64,000 nt of DNA from the NCBI GenBank assembly GCA_002307215.1, contig DBTU01000049.1, forward strand, positions 137,065-201,064, written 5' to 3'. The notes under the pieces were generated by a model. It searched no databases, was not told the origin of the DNA, and was given only the letters and a program-made list of their open reading frames with translations. Below are positions 51,089-60,281 of the stretch, piece after piece (position 1 is the stretch's first letter; the number at the start of each line of letters is the position of its first letter). The stretch is from Lachnoclostridium sp. UBA1308 (GTDB lineage Bacteria; Bacillota; Clostridia; Lachnospirales; Lachnospiraceae). The position numbers and the translations under genes are program-made.

Positions 51089-52451
51089 AAAAATCCTCCG
51101 TTTTAATATCAGGTAAATATTCCTCCTCTTGGGTGTTGCCACTGTTATCTTGTTTCCTGCTCCTCCCCCTGATATAGATTCCCTGTAGAATCATAAATAC
51201 AAGAATCGTTGAAAACACCGAGCTCCCTCCTTGACTGACAAGAGGAAGTGTTACTCCGGTAGAGGGGATGAACTTAATATCTCCGCCAATGGATAGAAAC
51301 ACCTGGAAGGCAAACATTACAGCTAAGCCGATTGAAGTCAGCCGGTAAAAGGATTCTTCTTGTTCCAGCGCGATATTAATGATCATTACAAAGCAGCTGA
51401 TATAGATCAGAATCAAACAAATTGCAAATAGCCCGCCCAGTTCCTCTGATATGGCAGAGAAGATAAAGTCACTTTCCACTACCGGTATATCTGTCGGCAG
51501 TCCGCGGTTAATCCCCATGCCAAACCATCCGCCCGTACCAATTGCAAAGAGAGATTGGGTAATTTGATAACCCTGATCATCAATATACTGAAAGGGGTCG
51601 CTCCAGGCCATAACCCGTACTCTGACATGATAGAACAGCTGATATGCCGCTATCGCCGCTACACTACCGCCAAGCAAACCTGAAAACAGATAGAGAAGCC
51701 TGGAAGTTGCTGCATAAAGCATAAAAACAAAAGTTACGAAGAAAATAAGCGCACCGCCCAGATCTCTTTGCAAAACAAGTATGATTACATTGATACCGGC
51801 CATTGCCGAGATCACACAGATACGTTTAAAACTGCTTTCCTCCTTAAAAAGAGCCGCCAGGCCAAATATGAACAAAAGCTTGACAAATTCGGAAGGCTGA
51901 GTACTGATACCCATAATTTGAAGCCAATTTGTTGCCCCGAAGGTGGTTGTTCCGGCGATCAAGACAACCATAAGAATTCCGATTCCGAGTAAAACGTAAA
52001 TCCATCCAAAGCGTTTTAGAAATTGCAACTTCATAATAAAAAACGGTACCAACAGACATACCAAAAACGAGCAAGCCACGATGGACACCTGTCTTATCGC
52101 TTCGTCAACTGATAATCTCGTCAGTATAATAAAGCTTATTGCAAGCAGCATCAGCATATTTCGCATTAAAAGCCTTGAAAGCTTCGGATAAAGGATCCGG
52201 TATATGGATAGCACCAGAATAAACAGTGCGACCTCACACAAATATAACATAAGTAATTTTACACTCGGCATCTGTAGAATTAAGGTAGCGTATCCTACAA
52301 AATGAAGTGAAAATATAACAGTCGTCAGGCCATAATAGGCTTTACTTTGTCTCTCTTTTTTGCGATAGCTAAATACCCGAAAAGAATAGTAGGAATAAAT
52401 TCCAATCAACAGGATCATCAGATATTTTATTAATTCAACGATTAGACTCAT
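51069..52451 (-). CDS. SEDS-family glycosyltransferase (FtsW/RodA/SpoVE-like)
   Basis: 460 residues with about 12 hydrophobic helices. SEDS motifs: GATNWLQIMGISTQPSEFVKLLFIFGLAALF, VLQRDLGGALIFFVTF (conserved catalytic Asp region), YQITQSLFAIGTGGWFGMGINRG, VVESDFIFSAISEELGG and GVTLPLVSQGGSSVFSTIL. N-terminus has ~100 extra residues with three helices compared with the minimal family, and the C-terminus is charged. It polymerises lipid II with the PBP encoded just downstream. FtsW, RodA and SpoVE cannot be separated from sequence alone. Start has GGTGAGGA directly upstream. Confidence 0.92.
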   Translation of the reverse strand: MSLIVELIKYLMILLIGIYSYYSFRVFSYRKKERQSKAYYGLTTVIFSLHFVGYATLILQMPSVKLLMLYLCEVALFILVLSIYRILYPKLSRLLMRNMLMLLAISFIILTRLSVDEAIRQVSIVACSFLVCLLVPFFIMKLQFLKRFGWIYVLLGIGILMVVLIAGTTTFGATNWLQIMGISTQPSEFVKLLFIFGLAALFKEESSFKRICVISAMAGINVIILVLQRDLGGALIFFVTFVFMLYAATSRLLYLFSGLLGGSVAAIAAYQLFYHVRVRVMAWSDPFQYIDDQGYQITQSLFAIGTGGWFGMGINRGLPTDIPVVESDFIFSAISEELGGLFAICLILIYISCFVMIINIALEQEESFYRLTSIGLAVMFAFQVFLSIGGDIKFIPSTGVTLPLVSQGGSSVFSTILVFMILQGIYIRGRSRKQDNSGNTQEEEYLPDIKTEDFYENENE

Positions 52452-52477
52452 TCCTCACCTTCCCTTCTATCCTGCAA

Positions 52478-54952
52478 TCACTCTACACCACGTTTAAAAT
52501 GTCCGGTAGTATAATCTGTAAGTCTTTCTGTGGCACCTTTTCCATAACAGTAGGCGTCTGTAAAGGTTTTTATAACTTGCTTCACCTGTTCCCTGTCTTC
52601 CAACGTAAAATCCATGCGGATACCCAAGGGGTTCAGTCCGATAATCTCTGTTGCCTGTTTATGGAGTGCAAGTGCCTGCCCATTGTAGATGGTATTATAA
52701 CAACCGTTGCAATTGGTCTTTACGAAGAATTTCTTATCTAGACGATCTGTCAGAAATCCGCTACAATTCTCCTTGCATTTTTTGCATCCTATCGTACTTT
52801 CTAATAAGCACTGGGCTGATACCATCAGCGGAAGGTAACCATATACCAAAAGATCGCAGTCCTCAACTCCCAGCTGCTTCAGTTCTTGATAATTTAGTTC
52901 AATCGGAGCTGTAAAATGGTTAATCTCTTTCTCTTGCCAGAAGGACTTTGCCTCTTTGTTGCAAATATACATATTATAATTTAAAAGAATTTCTTTCCTC
53001 ACTGCTCTATTATCACATAACGACTTTACAAGAGAAATCTCTTCAAAATTCTTCACTAAGAATCCGTCAATCCACTTATTATCTATTATTTCATTTAAGT
53101 CCTTTTCTAAACCGTCATATACCGAAAGCCTGCAAATATGCGGTAAGACCAGATAGAAGCGTTTCCCTACCTTTCCTGTCTTTAATGCCATATCAGACAG
53201 CCGTCTCTTATCAAAATGATCCCACTCAACATTAATCTGAGTTATTTCAGAAAATGTCAGAGCTGTTTCAAACTGTTCGGTTGTCTGAATGGATACCTGA
53301 ATGCCAATTTTCAAATCTTTCTCACGTACTATTATCCTATCTACTTCCTTATGCTGTACGACTTCCTTATGCTGTACGACTTCTCTTCGGTAATTGGCGG
53401 TTACCGCCTCACCTAGATTAGCGACTGCTTCCCTACGTATTTCATTCAGCCATGCTACCGGAACAAAGATATTATCATCAGCCTCTATCTTCAGTTCTTC
53501 AAAATAGTAAAGCGTCTCTCCCGTTTTATAGATCGGTGAGGAAAGCTTCTCCATCGTCATTGGTTGACGCAGTGCTTCTTGAACAAGGTCTTGGTATACC
53601 GTTACGGTATAATCTTTATAAGTAGCGGTAAGGGAAAGGCGTTCTCCTACCCTTGCGATTAGCTGTCCCTTCACACCAAGCCTTTTATCCTGCTCCATAT
53701 ATTCCTTAGCGAGCATTTCAAGCAATTCATTGTTCTTCGTTCGGTAAACTGACATTCCTGTCTTAATTTGCGGTAACTGCTTTCTATCTCTGTCAGAAGC
53801 ATCTCTTCGGATCCCAACATTGGTTTCCAGTAATTCACCAATGGCATGTGCATCCTTTACCGTAAATTCATAGCCTTCTTCTTCCTGAATACGAATTTCC
53901 AGTATGTCCTGTGCATGAATCTCTTCACATGGCTGAAGAAATACTTTACTTCCGTTTACCTTCTCAACTTCACCGACATATACCCCGCTGTGGTTCGGAC
54001 GGTAAAGAGACATCATATCTTTTCCGTGCCCTGTCCTGCCATATCCTCCGGAAAAACCACCCCGGTTATAGACATCCTGAAGAATCAGCATATCCTTGTT
54101 GTATCCATCACCCTTAAGTGCCTTCGTATAATTTTCTTTACCGAGTTCGTAATATAAATCCACATATTTTCGGTACATTGCTGAAACAGCGGCAGCATAC
54201 TCAGGCCGTTTCATCCTTCCTTCCATCTTAAAGGAATTCACGCCCGCCTCCACCAGTTCAGGAATGCTCTCTATTGTATTGATATCCTTCGGACTGAGCA
54301 GATATTTTTCTTGGTCTTGTGAAACCTTTCGTCCCTCCAGATAGAACCTGTACGGCATTCTACAGGGTTGTGCACATCTTCCGCGGTTACCGCTCCTGCT
54401 GCCTATGATACTGCTCATCAGGCACTGTCCGGAATAACAGTAGCACAGCGCCCCATGCACAAAGGTCTCTATCTCCAACTCCGTATGTTCACGGATATTC
54501 CTAATCTCGCTGAAGCTTAATTCCCTTGACGTAACAAACCTCGTCACTCCTTTGTCCTTAAGAAGCTCAGCTCCTTTATCCATCGTCAAGGTCATCTGTG
54601 TACTTGCATGGATTGGCAGACCCGGTAAATTTCTGTGAATGAAATTTAAAACTCCCACATCCTGTACAATAACAGCATCCAGCCCACGCAAATAGAATTT
54701 CTCCAAAAATTGATAAAGTTGATCGGTTAATTCCTTCTCCTTAAGTAGAGTGTTCACGGTCAGGTATAATTTTTTATCTCTTACATGTGCCTCATCGATT
54801 GCTCGAAGCAGGACATCATCCTTCGGATTATCTGCATTCGCTCTTGCGCCAAAACTGCTGCCTCCGATATATACTGCATCACAGCCTGCATTCATCGCCG
54901 CTTTCATTCCTTCGTAAGAACCTGCAGGTGCTAATATTTCAACCTTTTTCAT
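52478..54952 (-). CDS. Large U32/DUF3656 family protein
   Basis: 824 residues. N-terminal U32 part (about 1-330): VEILAPAGSYEGMKAAMNAGCDAVYIGGSSFGARANAD, KLYLTVNTLLKEKE, HASTQMTLTMDKGAELL, TRFVTSRELSFSEIRNI and the cysteine block CYCYSGQCLMSS...CAQPCRM, SPKDINTIESIPEL, EGRMKRPEYAA. A long C-terminal DUF3656-type half follows, ending with a second cysteine set (CLLESTIGCKKCKENC...CNGCYN). Related to the rRNA hydroxylation protein RlhA and to TrhP, so an RNA-modifying role is likely; it is a paralogue of the 413-residue protein at 25 kb. An 18-bp in-frame tandem duplication gives VVQHKEVVQHKE near residue 530. Confidence 0.85.
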   Translation of the reverse strand: MKKVEILAPAGSYEGMKAAMNAGCDAVYIGGSSFGARANADNPKDDVLLRAIDEAHVRDKKLYLTVNTLLKEKELTDQLYQFLEKFYLRGLDAVIVQDVGVLNFIHRNLPGLPIHASTQMTLTMDKGAELLKDKGVTRFVTSRELSFSEIRNIREHTELEIETFVHGALCYCYSGQCLMSSIIGSRSGNRGRCAQPCRMPYRFYLEGRKVSQDQEKYLLSPKDINTIESIPELVEAGVNSFKMEGRMKRPEYAAAVSAMYRKYVDLYYELGKENYTKALKGDGYNKDMLILQDVYNRGGFSGGYGRTGHGKDMMSLYRPNHSGVYVGEVEKVNGSKVFLQPCEEIHAQDILEIRIQEEEGYEFTVKDAHAIGELLETNVGIRRDASDRDRKQLPQIKTGMSVYRTKNNELLEMLAKEYMEQDKRLGVKGQLIARVGERLSLTATYKDYTVTVYQDLVQEALRQPMTMEKLSSPIYKTGETLYYFEELKIEADDNIFVPVAWLNEIRREAVANLGEAVTANYRREVVQHKEVVQHKEVDRIIVREKDLKIGIQVSIQTTEQFETALTFSEITQINVEWDHFDKRRLSDMALKTGKVGKRFYLVLPHICRLSVYDGLEKDLNEIIDNKWIDGFLVKNFEEISLVKSLCDNRAVRKEILLNYNMYICNKEAKSFWQEKEINHFTAPIELNYQELKQLGVEDCDLLVYGYLPLMVSAQCLLESTIGCKKCKENCSGFLTDRLDKKFFVKTNCNGCYNTIYNGQALALHKQATEIIGLNPLGIRMDFTLEDREQVKQVIKTFTDAYCYGKGATERLTDYTTGHFKRGVE
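53343..53378 (-). repeat. 18-bp in-frame tandem duplication
   Basis: Two identical 18-bp units (53343-53360 and 53361-53378) inside the large U32 gene, encoding six residues V-V-Q-H-K-E twice on the minus strand. In frame, so the gene stays open. Confidence 0.9.
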
Positions 54953-54985
54953 CGATATGCATGCCTTTCGCTTATATTTTCATAT

Positions 54986-55064
54986 GATAAAAGGCTATCC
55001 GTTCTGCCGAAGTAATTACCGAAAATGCCTGGTGCTTAAATCTGCTCATTTGGACAGCCTTATC
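54986..55064 (-). other. Extended stem-loop in the U32 leader
   Basis: On the minus strand GATAAGGCTGTCC pairs with GGATAGCCTTTTATC (one wobble, one 2-nt bulge), enclosing about 50 bases, ending 34 bp before the U32 start. The enclosed part has TTCGG and CGGCAG that could form inner hairpins. May be a weak terminator or a 5'-leader element. Confidence 0.45.
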
Positions 55065-55159
55065 TTTTATCTTTTATCTTTTATCTTTTATCTTTTATCT
55101 TTTATCTTTTATCTTTTATCTTTTATCTTTTATCTTTTATCTTTTATCTTTTATCTTTT
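55062..55159 (-). repeat. Heptamer array (ATCTTTT) x14
   Basis: Fourteen perfect head-to-tail copies of ATCTTTT on the plus strand (AAAAGAT on the minus). The array begins in the last codons of zapA, supplying its stop codon, and fills the zapA-U32 gap up to the leader stem-loop. Confidence 0.95.
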
Positions 55160-55564
55160 CTTTTCAGCATCACTTAACTCGGTTTCTAAACGGACAATCT
55201 TTTTCTGATTTTCATACAGTTCTTTCTTTAAATCGTCCATTTCCTTTTCCGTTATATTTAACTTCGTCTGAGTCGATATGATTTCATGCTTCAAATCAAA
55301 TATTTCATTACTTTTTGCATCATTCTCCACCTGGATTTCCTTAAGCCTGTCCAATGTCTTAAAATAATCGTCTGCGATATTTATCTGCATCAGTATTGTC
55401 TTTAATTCAGAATCTAAGAACTTATATGCATCCCTGTTTCGAAATTCCATATGTTTGCTATTAATGTAGGAAGCTATTTTCTGCAAATAATCTTCACCCT
55501 CATATCCGCTTATGGTATATCTCTTGTTATTAATAATAACTTCAATATCGTGATATTGATTCAT
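55151..55564 (-). CDS. zapA: Cell-division protein ZapA with long coiled coil
   Basis: 137 residues. ZapA core: DIEVIINNKRYTISGYEGEDYLQKIASYINSKHMEFRN...LDSELKTILMQINIADDYFKTL, then an extended C-terminal coiled coil (about 80-137). ZapA binds FtsZ and bundles Z-ring filaments. The coiled coil is longer than in E. coli, usual in Clostridia. The stop codon lies inside the heptamer array, whose repeats also encode the final lysines. GGGGGG lies about 6-8 nt before the ATG. Confidence 0.88.
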   Translation of the reverse strand: MNQYHDIEVIINNKRYTISGYEGEDYLQKIASYINSKHMEFRNRDAYKFLDSELKTILMQINIADDYFKTLDRLKEIQVENDAKSNEIFDLKHEIISTQTKLNITEKEMDDLKKELYENQKKIVRLETELSDAEKKR

Positions 55565-55655
55565 TCCCCGTACCCCCCATTATTACCACAACTTGATCTT
55601 AAGCCATAGAACGGAACTAACATATGCCTCTAAACACAGAATAATTAATACAGAT

Positions 55656-55684
55656 ATTATAACTGATGTATTATCTGTTTACAA
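55656..55684 (-). promoter_or_regulatory. zapA promoter
   Basis: Minus strand TTGTAA (55679-55684), 17-bp spacer, TATAAT (55656-55661), about 92 bp before zapA. ACAGATA and TATCTGT form a 7-bp inverted repeat across the -10 and spacer (55649-55678). Confidence 0.65.
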
Positions 55685-55750
55685 GTCAGGATTGTAAATT
55701 ATCGAAGGACAATTATCACCATCTTTGGTTGGGCTGTGAATAGTAACTGC

Positions 55751-56743
55751 CTATATACCGAGTCCGATGTGCTTATATGCCAGCTCGGATGCGACTCTTC
55801 CTCTTGGTGTCCGAAGAATCAAGCCGTTCTGTACCAGAAATGGTTCATAGACCTCCTCGATAGTACCAACATCCTCGCCGATGGTGGTTGCTACCGCTTC
55901 AATTCCAACCGGACCTCCGCCAAATTTCTCAATCATCGTTACCAGTATCTCGCGATCAATATGATCCAGCCCCAACTTGTCCACCTCAAGAAGATCAAGA
56001 GCAAAGCCGGCAACCTCCTTTGTTATCCTTCCGTCATATTTCACCTGAGCAAAATCTCTTACTCTCTTTAATAAACGGTTCGATAATCTCGGAGTCCCTC
56101 TTGAGCGTTTTGCAAGCTCCACTGCTCCTTCTTCATCTATCCCAATTTGCAGTACCTGCGCCGACCGCAGAATGATTTGCTTTAACTCCTCAACCGTATA
56201 GAAATCCAATCGGCTCACGACTCCAAAGCGATCCCTGAGCGGTGGCGTTAACATTCCTGCCCTTGTAGTTGCCCCAACCAATGTGAATTTCGGAAGATCC
56301 AGACGGATGGATTTAGCTGCAGAGCCTTTCCCTATAATAATATCTATTACGAAATCCTCCATAGCCGGATACAAAAGTTCTTCGACCTGACGATTCAATC
56401 GGTGTATTTCATCCACGAAAAGAACATCGCCCTCTTGAAGATTATTTAAGATTGCCGCCATTTCGCCCGGCTTTTCAATTGCAGGGCCTGACGTAATCTT
56501 AATACTAACTCCCATCTCATTTGCAATAATACCTGCCAGAGTTGTCTTGCCCAGTCCCGGCGGCCCAAAGAAAAGCACATGATCCAGAGTTTCTTTTCTT
56601 TGCTTTGCAGCTTCAATATATACTTTCAGATTTTCTTTTACCTTAATCTGACCAATATAATCCGAGAGCAGCTGTGGCCTAAGTGACCCCTCAAGGCTTT
56701 TATCCTCTTCTGTAAATTCAGTTGTAATCACACGTTTTGCCAT
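55751..56743 (-). CDS. ruvB: Holliday junction ATPase RuvB
   Basis: 330 residues from the ATG at 56743 (GGAGAAG just upstream). AAA+ motor with LRPQLLSDYIGQIKVKENL, Walker A FFGPPGLGKTTLAGII (about 53-68), Walker B LFVDEIHRL, sensor 1 TLVGATTRAGML, sensor 2 RGTPRLSNRLLKRVRDFA and the C-terminal winged helix DIDREILVTMIEKFGGGPVGIEAVATTIGED-type sequence. Drives branch migration with RuvA, encoded 51 bp upstream. RuvC is not in the window, as expected for many Firmicutes (RecU). Confidence 0.97.
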   Translation of the reverse strand: MAKRVITTEFTEEDKSLEGSLRPQLLSDYIGQIKVKENLKVYIEAAKQRKETLDHVLFFGPPGLGKTTLAGIIANEMGVSIKITSGPAIEKPGEMAAILNNLQEGDVLFVDEIHRLNRQVEELLYPAMEDFVIDIIIGKGSAAKSIRLDLPKFTLVGATTRAGMLTPPLRDRFGVVSRLDFYTVEELKQIILRSAQVLQIGIDEEGAVELAKRSRGTPRLSNRLLKRVRDFAQVKYDGRITKEVAGFALDLLEVDKLGLDHIDREILVTMIEKFGGGPVGIEAVATTIGEDVGTIEEVYEPFLVQNGLILRTPRGRVASELAYKHIGLGI

Positions 56744-56794
56744 AGCTTCTCCATCGTACATTTCTATTATAATATTATTGGTTTGGGTGTTATC

Positions 56795-57400
56795 TTACAT
56801 TTTCTTAAGACACAGCTTCAGTATCTGTTCCGAGGTCATATCCTCTGTTATCTCAATATTGTTGACCATCTTTAGTGCTTCTGATCCTGAATAGCCAAGA
56901 ACCGTAAGTGCCTGGACAGCTTCATCACGCATATAAAAGATGCCGGTGCCTGCACCAACTTCCGTATTACTCAACAATCTATGTTCAAACGCTGTCTCCA
57001 GCTTAAACTTATCCTTTAATTCGAGTATTAATTTGCTTGCTGTTTTACTACCGATACCTGGTGCCTTAGCAATTGCTCTTGCGTCCTCAGCCAGAACTGC
57101 AAATCGGATATCATCCGCTGATATTGCCCCCAACATTCCGAGAGCTCCCTTTGGTCCGATGCCGTTCACCGTAATCAGCAGCTTGAACATCTCCAAATCA
57201 TCCTTGGTAAGAAATCCAAAAAGATTCATCGCATCCTCCCGTACATGCAGATAAGTATATAGCTTAACCTCACTGCCTCTTCCCGGTAACGACATGACGG
57301 CGCTGCTTGGAAGGAAAACCTCATATCCGATATTCCCCACCTCAAGTACAACATAGTTCTCTTTAATTTCTGCTAATTCACCTTTTAGATATCCTATCAT
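56795..57400 (-). CDS. ruvA: Holliday junction DNA-binding protein RuvA
   Basis: 201 residues, standard length. Domain I MIGYLKGELAEIKENYVVLEVGNIGYEVFLPSSAV, two helix-hairpin-helix motifs (LLITVNGIGPKGALGMLG and AIAKAPGIGSKTASKLILELKDK) that grip DNA, and a C-terminal domain III (AVQALTVLGYSGSEALKMV) that contacts RuvB. Forms the tetramer that flattens the junction. AGAGGTG just before the ATG. Confidence 0.96.
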   Translation of the reverse strand: MIGYLKGELAEIKENYVVLEVGNIGYEVFLPSSAVMSLPGRGSEVKLYTYLHVREDAMNLFGFLTKDDLEMFKLLITVNGIGPKGALGMLGAISADDIRFAVLAEDARAIAKAPGIGSKTASKLILELKDKFKLETAFEHRLLSNTEVGAGTGIFYMRDEAVQALTVLGYSGSEALKMVNNIEITEDMTSEQILKLCLKKM

Positions 57401-57455
57401 TCACACACCTCTGTATGTATATTTTATTTGTGGCAGAATGGAGATTATAATGATC

Positions 57456-57701
57456 TCATAATTGTTCTAAATGTCCTCTGGAAATATTGAGTCGGCCTTC
57501 CTTCAGATAATTGAGCACTTCATATGCGGTAATACCCAAAGCATCCGATATCTGAAGTGCATTACTGTTCGGATACTCCTTAAGATACGCCTCAATATCA
57601 TTAAAATGATCAACGTCAATTTCCTTACAGTCGTCACAAGCATAGGCTTTCAACCTAGAGCTAAATACTTTATGGCAATGTTTGCAGACATTTGTATACA
57701 T
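57456..57701 (-). CDS. Small zinc-finger protein, YvyF-like
   Basis: 81 residues from the ATG at 57701 (AAGGAG 8 nt upstream), overlapping nothing but starting 15 bp before the end of the synthase gene's stop. A treble-clef-like zinc site with C6/C9 and C22/C25 (VCKHCHKVFSSR...YACDDCKE), then helical segment with a possible HTH (NALQISDALGITAYEVLNYLKEGRLNISRG). The pattern matches the small flagellar-operon protein family (TIGR03826/YvyF) as I recall it, but no flagellar gene is present here. Perhaps a regulator. Confidence 0.6.
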   Translation of the reverse strand: MYTNVCKHCHKVFSSRLKAYACDDCKEIDVDHFNDIEAYLKEYPNSNALQISDALGITAYEVLNYLKEGRLNISRGHLEQL

Positions 57702-57715
57702 AAGGAGCTCCTTTC

Positions 57716-60187
57716 TCACATTAGTGTAGAAAACAGATTCAGTATCTTCTGGTAAATCTTAATATAGACGGGTCTATTCTTCCATTCCTCATAGGTAACC
57801 TCATGACACTGTTCCATTGTTTTCACAAGGTCTTCCCTAATAATATTAATAGTTTTTCTGTCACAGATCCAGACTCCGCATTCATAATGCAGATGGAAAC
57901 TGCGGTAATCCATGTTAATCGTACCAACAATTCCGCAGTCCTCATTGATAATTGTCTTGGCATGGATGAACCCCGGAGTATATTCAAAGATTCGAACTCC
58001 GGCCTCAAGAAGTCTTCCATAATTATAGTTGGTCAATATCTTAACATTCTTCTTATCCGGAATAAACGGAGTGATGATACGTACATCAATTCCACTAGCG
58101 GCCGCAGTCGTTAGCGCTTCTCTCATATCATCTTCAATTATAAGATATGGTGTAGTAATGTACAATACCTTCTTCGCGTAATTAATGGTCTGTTTGTAGA
58201 TGTTTTCGATGGGATTCTTTGGATTGTCAGCCGGTCCATCCGATACCACCTGACAGAAAGTATCGTTTTTTTCGAAAATCTTCGTCGGCTGATACTCGCG
58301 ATAATCACTGATCACGCTATCACCGGATACATCCCACATCTGAAGGAACGTCACAGTAAGCCCCCAGACAGCATCTCCCTCTACTCTTACCGCATTATCC
58401 TTCCACTTTCCGAAACGTGGAACAAGATTTACATATTCATCTGCAAGGTTCATACCTCCGGTAAAGCCTACATTACCGTCAATTACGATGATTTTCTGAT
58501 GAGAACGGTAGTTCATATAAAGCTGGTCGGTATATCTATGGATGGGATTGAACACCCTGACCTCTATTCCTTCACTCTCAAGGTTCTTCCTAAAATGCCT
58601 TGGCGTCCGAAGCATAGCACCAAAATCATCATACAGGAATTTGACTTTAATGCCCTCTTCCAGTTTCAGCAGCAGCCTATGGTGTAATCTGTCCCAGAGC
58701 ACGCCTTCTCCTACGATGAAAAAATTCAACAAAATAAAACTCTTTGCTTTATCGATTTCCTCAAAAATCGCCTCGAAGACATCTTCGCCCATAGGATAAT
58801 ATGTGATGTGATTATTCTTATATAAAGGAAAGGAATTCGATTCCAGATACCTGGTCATCCTGCTTTTGGTAGGATATTTTTCTGTGAACTTTTTCATAAC
58901 CTCAGGATCATAATCCAAGAAGCCTGAACCACGCTTCAATCTCATCAGAATCTTTTCGTCAATCTTTCTCCTACGCATTCTACCCCAGAGCATGAACATG
59001 ATATGACCGGTAATCGGAAAAACCGCAATGATACAGATCCAACTGATCTTATAGGATGAGTTTCTGTTATCATTAACTAAACCGATAACAAAGATGATAC
59101 TGAATATCTGAAGAAACGAATAGATATAAATCGTATAGCCCTGAAGCACATAAGCCAGCCAGATAATCAATGCAAACTGCGCCAAAACTAAAAGACCTAC
59201 GATAATGGCTCTGAAGAAACCGCTTAAGTAGCCTTTAATCGTACCTTTTACTTCTTCTCTTAAGTCCTTACCCAATTCTTTGACTCCCTTTCTACTTATC
59301 TTCTCCCGTAAGTCACTCAAAGCAGCTTCCCTCTTACCAACCTTCATATTTGGGAAAGCTTTCAATAAACGGGCATGAGCCTTAAGAATTGATATATTCT
59401 GATAACGCCTGAAGAATTCCTTCATCTTGCTTTCAATTTCCGGTTTTAATATTTTTAATTCCGAATGGCTACCAAGCTTGGGGGATCTGCCATTATGAAA
59501 TTTAATTTCTATAGAGCTTTTCATTTCGGAAAACAATCCAAGCATTCTAGTATTAGAAAATTTTCCTAATAGCTCTTCTCCTGTCTCATAAATACTCGTT
59601 GTACTGATATATTCTGTCATGTCCTGACGAAGAGATTGCAACTTAACAAGAAGCTTGTCAAATTGGACGGTGGATTTAATTGCATATACTGTATCGACAA
59701 TAAAAAGCGGTAATATTACATATCCCATACTTTCGCCGATTCTTCTTGGAATTATACTTATAGCACCATTAATTCCTATCTGAAAGACATGCAACATAAG
59801 TAGGGTTAGTGCACCCCAGAACAAAGACACCGGCAGACATATCCTCCCTTTCAGATTCAAGGGAAAAGAACTGTAATCCCACCATCTGGTATGGAAAAGC
59901 AGCTCCATGAAATATGACGTTAAGTATTCAAGAAGCGTCGCCAGACAGGCCCCTCCAATAAATACAAGGAATAAGTGCTCTCTCATATCCCAAAAGGATA
60001 GATAGACGAGCAATGCACCAACGCCATACAACGGAATGATGGGTCCGGTAAGAAATCCACGATTAATAAAAGCTCTTTTTTTAATTGAAAGCAAAGTACT
60101 TTCATAAATCCAGCCACATACTCCGTAAAATACAAAAATATAGAATGCCTCATAAAAATCATTATGAAATAATCTGACTTCCCACAT
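57716..60187 (-). CDS. Fusion: CmpB-like membrane domain plus cardiolipin synthase
   Basis: 823 residues in one frame, from the ATG at 60187 (GGGGGGTG upstream; a GTG three codons earlier is possible). N-terminal half (about 1-180) is a polytopic domain of the putative-permease CmpB/PF06541 type: FYGVCGWIYESTLLSIKKRAFINRGFLTGPIIPLYGVG, LEYLTSYFMELLFHTRWWDYS, LNLKGRICLPVSLFWG. After a ~120-residue helical linker come two helices of the PLDc_N type, then the phospholipase D domain with two HKD motifs (HQKIIVIDGNVGFTGGMN about 562; HAKTIINEDCGIVGTINMDYRS about 742). Both catalytic sites are intact, so cardiolipin synthesis is expected. Normal synthases are ~480 residues; the extra N-terminal domain is unusual. 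Confidence 0.85.
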   Translation of the reverse strand: MWEVRLFHNDFYEAFYIFVFYGVCGWIYESTLLSIKKRAFINRGFLTGPIIPLYGVGALLVYLSFWDMREHLFLVFIGGACLATLLEYLTSYFMELLFHTRWWDYSSFPLNLKGRICLPVSLFWGALTLLMLHVFQIGINGAISIIPRRIGESMGYVILPLFIVDTVYAIKSTVQFDKLLVKLQSLRQDMTEYISTTSIYETGEELLGKFSNTRMLGLFSEMKSSIEIKFHNGRSPKLGSHSELKILKPEIESKMKEFFRRYQNISILKAHARLLKAFPNMKVGKREAALSDLREKISRKGVKELGKDLREEVKGTIKGYLSGFFRAIIVGLLVLAQFALIIWLAYVLQGYTIYIYSFLQIFSIIFVIGLVNDNRNSSYKISWICIIAVFPITGHIMFMLWGRMRRRKIDEKILMRLKRGSGFLDYDPEVMKKFTEKYPTKSRMTRYLESNSFPLYKNNHITYYPMGEDVFEAIFEEIDKAKSFILLNFFIVGEGVLWDRLHHRLLLKLEEGIKVKFLYDDFGAMLRTPRHFRKNLESEGIEVRVFNPIHRYTDQLYMNYRSHQKIIVIDGNVGFTGGMNLADEYVNLVPRFGKWKDNAVRVEGDAVWGLTVTFLQMWDVSGDSVISDYREYQPTKIFEKNDTFCQVVSDGPADNPKNPIENIYKQTINYAKKVLYITTPYLIIEDDMREALTTAAASGIDVRIITPFIPDKKNVKILTNYNYGRLLEAGVRIFEYTPGFIHAKTIINEDCGIVGTINMDYRSFHLHYECGVWICDRKTINIIREDLVKTMEQCHEVTYEEWKNRPVYIKIYQKILNLFSTLM

Positions 60188-60281
60188 GTGAAGCACCCCC
60201 CCTTTGGACAGATAATATTATCAAAAGTATAACACAATGAATAGCTAATTACAGTAAGATTTTGTATTTAATGTATTTTTA

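Noticed and set aside
55062..55159. Phase-variable control of ZapA reading frame
   Set aside because: The zapA stop codon is in the first heptamer unit, so copy-number change cannot alter the protein.
55062..55159. CRISPR array
   Set aside because: Seven-base units without spacers; no cas genes in the window.
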